A stretch of DNA of 14,130 nucleotides from Lachnospiraceae bacterium (GTDB lineage: Bacteria > Bacillota > Clostridia > Lachnospirales > Lachnospiraceae), in assembly GCA_017473665.1 (NCBI GenBank), contig JAFUKK010000165.1, forward strand, positions 1 to 14,130, in the 5' to 3' direction. Below the pieces are notes generated by a model. That model was given only the letters and a program-made list of their open reading frames with translations. It did not search any database and was not told the DNA's origin. The translations under genes and the position numbers were made by a program. Positions 13,546-14,130 of this stretch are shown piece by piece; the first letter of the stretch is position 1; each line of letters opens with the position of its first letter.

Positions 13546-14130
13546 TTAGAGAAGAGTACCCTTCTGTTTTTCAAAAAATTCATCAATAATCTGAACAATC
13601 TTAGCAGGTTCCATAGTCTTGAGCAGATAACCTTCCGGTTTCAACGCGGATACGCTCAAAACACTCTCCCTATCATTCTTGCCGGTCAGGAAAAATACCG
13701 GGACGGAAGAAAACTCTGCTTCGGAGCGAATCATCTCCAATACCTGTCTACCATCACACACCGGCATCTCATAATCCAACAAAATCAAATCCGGATGATT
13801 CATAGCCAGATACTTAATAGCCATTGTACCGGAGTTAGCCAAAATCACCTGGTACTTATCTTCCAGCCACCCTTTGACACTTCTCAGCACTGCACCGGAA
13901 TCGTCCACCACTAAAATTTTCTTTCTGACCTTCGCTTCATCCTCACTGAGAAATCTATCTACACACTCTACAATATCTTTTACATTAACAGGCCGCAGGA
14001 ATTTTTTGGCAATAAATTGCTCAGAAATGTACCCGGTCACCGATGCCAGTTCATTCACATCTCCTATGACAAAAATGGGAACACTTCTCTCAATAGCCAC
14101 ATCCTTCAGATAGACCAGACCATCCATTTC
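13546..14130 (-). CDS. Response-regulator-like protein, C-terminal part (tandem receiver domains)
   Basis: The frame is open to the right window edge, so the N-terminus is missing; 194 codons are visible. Numbering from the Met at 14127, residues 70-187 are a complete receiver domain. It has the acidic pair Asp75-Asp76 in LVVDD, the phosphorylation site Asp118 in LLDYEMPVCDG, Thr148 in FLTGK and Lys170 in YLLKTMEP, all needed for phosphotransfer. Residues 1-60 resemble the second half of another receiver (EMDG near the start, VPIFVIGD as the Thr/Ser strand, and KKFLRPVNVKDIV as the Lys strand). The sequence is less typical: the Thr/Ser position reads IGD, so that domain may be degenerate. No DNA-binding output domain follows, so it likely acts through protein contacts or as part of a larger signalling protein. 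No terminator lies before the rimP promoter. Confidence 0.85.
   Translation of the reverse strand, partial: EMDGLVYLKDVAIERSVPIFVIGDVNELASVTGYISEQFIAKKFLRPVNVKDIVECVDRFLSEDEAKVRKKILVVDDSGAVLRSVKGWLEDKYQVILANSGTMAIKYLAMNHPDLILLDYEMPVCDGRQVLEMIRSEAEFSSVPVFFLTGKNDRESVLSVSALKPEGYLLKTMEPAKIVQIIDEFFEKQKGTLL

Noticed and set aside
1..14130. Search for a defence, CRISPR, phage, retron or biosynthetic cluster
   Set aside because: Direct reading of both strands showed only housekeeping and envelope genes. The tandem repeats are in-gene (infB) or promoter-linked and have no spacer-repeat layout.

Overview
The window reads as one minus-strand chromosomal segment from a Clostridia-type Firmicute, most likely a member of the Lachnospiraceae. 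The basis is the gene order rimP-nusA-ylxR-ylxQ-infB-rbfA-nrnA-truB-ribF, AGGAGG-type ribosome binding sites, near-consensus TTGACA/TATAAT promoters, and the style of the proteins. Every gene I can support lies on the minus strand, so transcription runs from high to low coordinates. I saw no tRNA, rRNA, CRISPR array, insertion sequence or phage gene.

Region by region, in transcription order: (1) 14130-13546, the end of a protein with a complete receiver domain behind what looks like the tail of another one; it runs off the window. (2) 13521-11148, a TTGACA-17-TATACT promoter, a leader with a strong hairpin, then rimP, nusA, ylxR (rnpM) and ylxQ (rplGA), tightly packed or overlapping. (3) 11101-8126, infB, with a long disordered linker holding seven 13-residue tandem repeats. 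(4) 8125-8011, an infB-rbfA gap with two large hairpins. (5) 8010-4619, rbfA, nrnA, truB and ribF. (6) 4618-560, three envelope or transport genes: a Na/Pi-cotransporter/PhoU fusion protein, a secreted SH3-SH3-NlpC/P60 peptidoglycan hydrolase and a CPBP-family membrane protease. The last two each have their own excellent promoter with a palindrome in or beside it. (7) 533-95, rpsO with its own promoter, a structured leader and a strong terminator. (8) 55-1, a possible TTG-started gene running off the left edge.

The conserved block serves transcription elongation and antitermination (NusA), ribosome assembly (RimP, RbfA, S15, probably YlxQ), initiation (IF2), tRNA pseudouridylation (TruB), RNA turnover (NrnA) and FAD/FMN synthesis (RibF). 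In many Firmicutes ribF is followed directly by rpsO. Here about 4.2 kb of envelope genes lie between them.

I did not find a clearly new multi-gene system. The most unusual signals are regulatory: an RNA hairpin that would bury the ribosome binding site of the phosphate transporter, three 11-bp WalR-like repeats downstream of the NlpC/P60 promoter, palindromes embedded in two promoters, and long perfect or near-perfect dyads in two gaps.
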